The notes beneath the pieces are model-generated. The model made no database searches, had not been told where the DNA came from, and saw nothing but the letters and a program-made list of their open reading frames with translations. A program made the position numbers and the translations under genes. Shown here in pieces: positions 13,810-14,402 of a stretch of DNA of 14,402 nt. The stretch covers positions 1-14,402 of the forward strand of contig JAOPUQ010000499.1 in assembly GCA_025963425.1 (NCBI GenBank), in the 5' to 3' direction. The DNA is from Modestobacter sp. GTDB taxonomy: Bacteria; Actinomycetota; Actinomycetes; Mycobacteriales; Geodermatophilaceae. Positions within the stretch are counted from its first letter, which is position 1. Each line of letters begins with the position of its first letter.

Positions 13810-14181
13810 CGATGCGGGATCACCGCCCTCCGGTTGCTCTGCCTGGAGATCATGCCGCTGGACGCGGTCCGGCTGCTGGAAGCCCGTGCGGTCATCGGCT
13901 TCTGGGACTACGCCGCCGAGCAGCCGGAGCTGATGGCGTTCTACGACTCGGCCTTGGAGACCTGGCGCCGGGAGACCGGGATGTACCTCCGGCAGACCCG
14001 GGCCGCCGGCGGGCTGGACGACGACCGACCGCACGAACGCGTCATCGACACGGTGCCGGCCCTGATGACGGGCCTGCAGATCAACGCCTGCTCCTGTCCT
14101 CACCACAACACGCCGGCCCGTCAGACGGCTGTCCTCGACGACTTCCTCGCCGGGGTCCGCAGCCGTGCAGTGGCCTCGTGA
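13810..14181 (+). pseudogene. TetR/AcrR-type regulator remnant lacking its DNA-binding domain
   Basis: The open frame resembles the C-terminal ligand-binding half of a TetR-family repressor: TALRLLCLEIMPLD, then LLEARAVIGFWDYAAEQPELMAFYDSALETW, a helical middle and a final VLDDFLAGV. The N-terminal 70 or so residues with the helix-turn-helix are absent. Upstream, the same frame hits a stop at 13807 and no other frame supplies the domain. If anything is made, it could start at TTG 13834 or ATG 13852, the latter with a GGAG only 3 bases away. A free effector domain would not bind DNA, so decay after a deletion is the likeliest story. Similarity to TetR C-terminal domains is judged by pattern only, since that domain is poorly conserved. 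Confidence 0.6.
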
Positions 14182-14298
14182 CCAGCGTGGAGCGACCGTC
14201 GGCACTCGTCGGGCTCTTGTCCACAGCCGCACCGCCCGCGAGACTGCCGGGATGGCCGCCGCCCCCCTCGTGAACGGCAACGGCCCACGGAAGGTCAT

Positions 14299-14402
14299 GT
14301 GGCGCTGCACGGCTGGTTCGGGTCCGCGACCGGGTGGGGGCCGTTCGCCGACCTCGTCGACGGCGACCGGTACAGCTACGCCTTCCTCGACTACCGCGGG
14401 TA
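14299..14402 (+). CDS. Alpha/beta hydrolase, 5' part only, possible frameshift
   Basis: The last 100 bases read VALHGWFGSATGWGPF, a middle segment, then YSYAFLDYRG. This is the first strand and oxyanion-hole region (HGWFGS) and the following strand (FLDYRG) of an alpha/beta-fold hydrolase; the gene continues beyond the window. In this frame the only nearby start is GTG 14299, with GGAAGG 4 bases before it, which would leave almost nothing before the first HG motif. The natural-looking N-terminus MAAAPLVNGNGPRKVM is encoded from ATG 14252 in a different frame and would join perfectly (PRKVM-ALHGWFG) if the frame moved at about 14297-14301. Either the gene is frameshifted, the assembly has an error, or the protein starts at the GTG. 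No catalytic residues lie within the window. Confidence 0.6.
   Translation, partial: MALHGWFGSATGWGPFADLVDGDRYSYAFLDYRG

Noticed and set aside
1..14402. CRISPR arrays, insertion sequences, integrases or phage genes
   Set aside because: No regularly spaced repeats, transposase or integrase motifs, or terminal inverted repeats with target duplications were seen.

Overview
This 14.4 kb window is very GC-rich, with strongly G/C-biased third codon positions, short ATGA gene overlaps and one apparently leaderless promoter. That is typical of a high-GC actinobacterium. The gene types would suit a Geodermatophilaceae- or Pseudonocardia-like organism, but this placement is inferred from style and not from a marker gene.

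Left part (1-1714): an ArsR/COG2345-type winged-helix regulator with a conserved cysteine pattern lies upstream of a DoxX-type membrane protein, both on the minus strand. The DoxX gene has its own TTGACA-N17-TCTACT promoter, with an inverted repeat over the predicted transcription start. A 380-base stretch without genes follows, then a strong hairpin terminator for the next gene.

Centre (1715-10560): a catabolic gene cluster. On the minus strand, in transcription order, it holds an SDR oxidoreductase, a cupin protein, an MhpB/LigB-type extradiol ring-cleavage dioxygenase, the large (Mo), medium (FAD) and small (2x[2Fe-2S]) subunits of a xanthine-dehydrogenase-family molybdenum hydroxylase and, after a gap containing a hairpin, a Ser-Ser-Lys amidase. 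Dioxygenase, L, M and S are joined by three consecutive 4-base ATGA overlaps. A divergent IclR-family regulator sits at the head. The intergenic region between the IclR and SDR genes carries a promoter for the catabolic genes and a perfect 16-bp palindrome, with a third direct copy of its half-site on the -35. This resembles the operators of IclR-type activators of aromatic catabolism (PcaU/PobR). The genes together suggest degradation of an aromatic or N-heteroaromatic compound: hydroxylation next to the ring nitrogen, meta cleavage of a catechol-type intermediate, alcohol/diol oxidation and amide hydrolysis. The actual substrate cannot be read from the sequence.

Right part (10561-14402): tandem hairpins after the IclR gene, an unrecognised minus-strand gene with a 22-bp near-palindrome in its probable promoter, a multi-pass membrane GGDEF diguanylate cyclase with intact active site and I-site, then an eroded zone. 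That zone contains a TetR-type regulator reduced to its ligand-binding half and the start of an alpha/beta hydrolase whose reading frame appears to be shifted near its beginning; it runs off the window.
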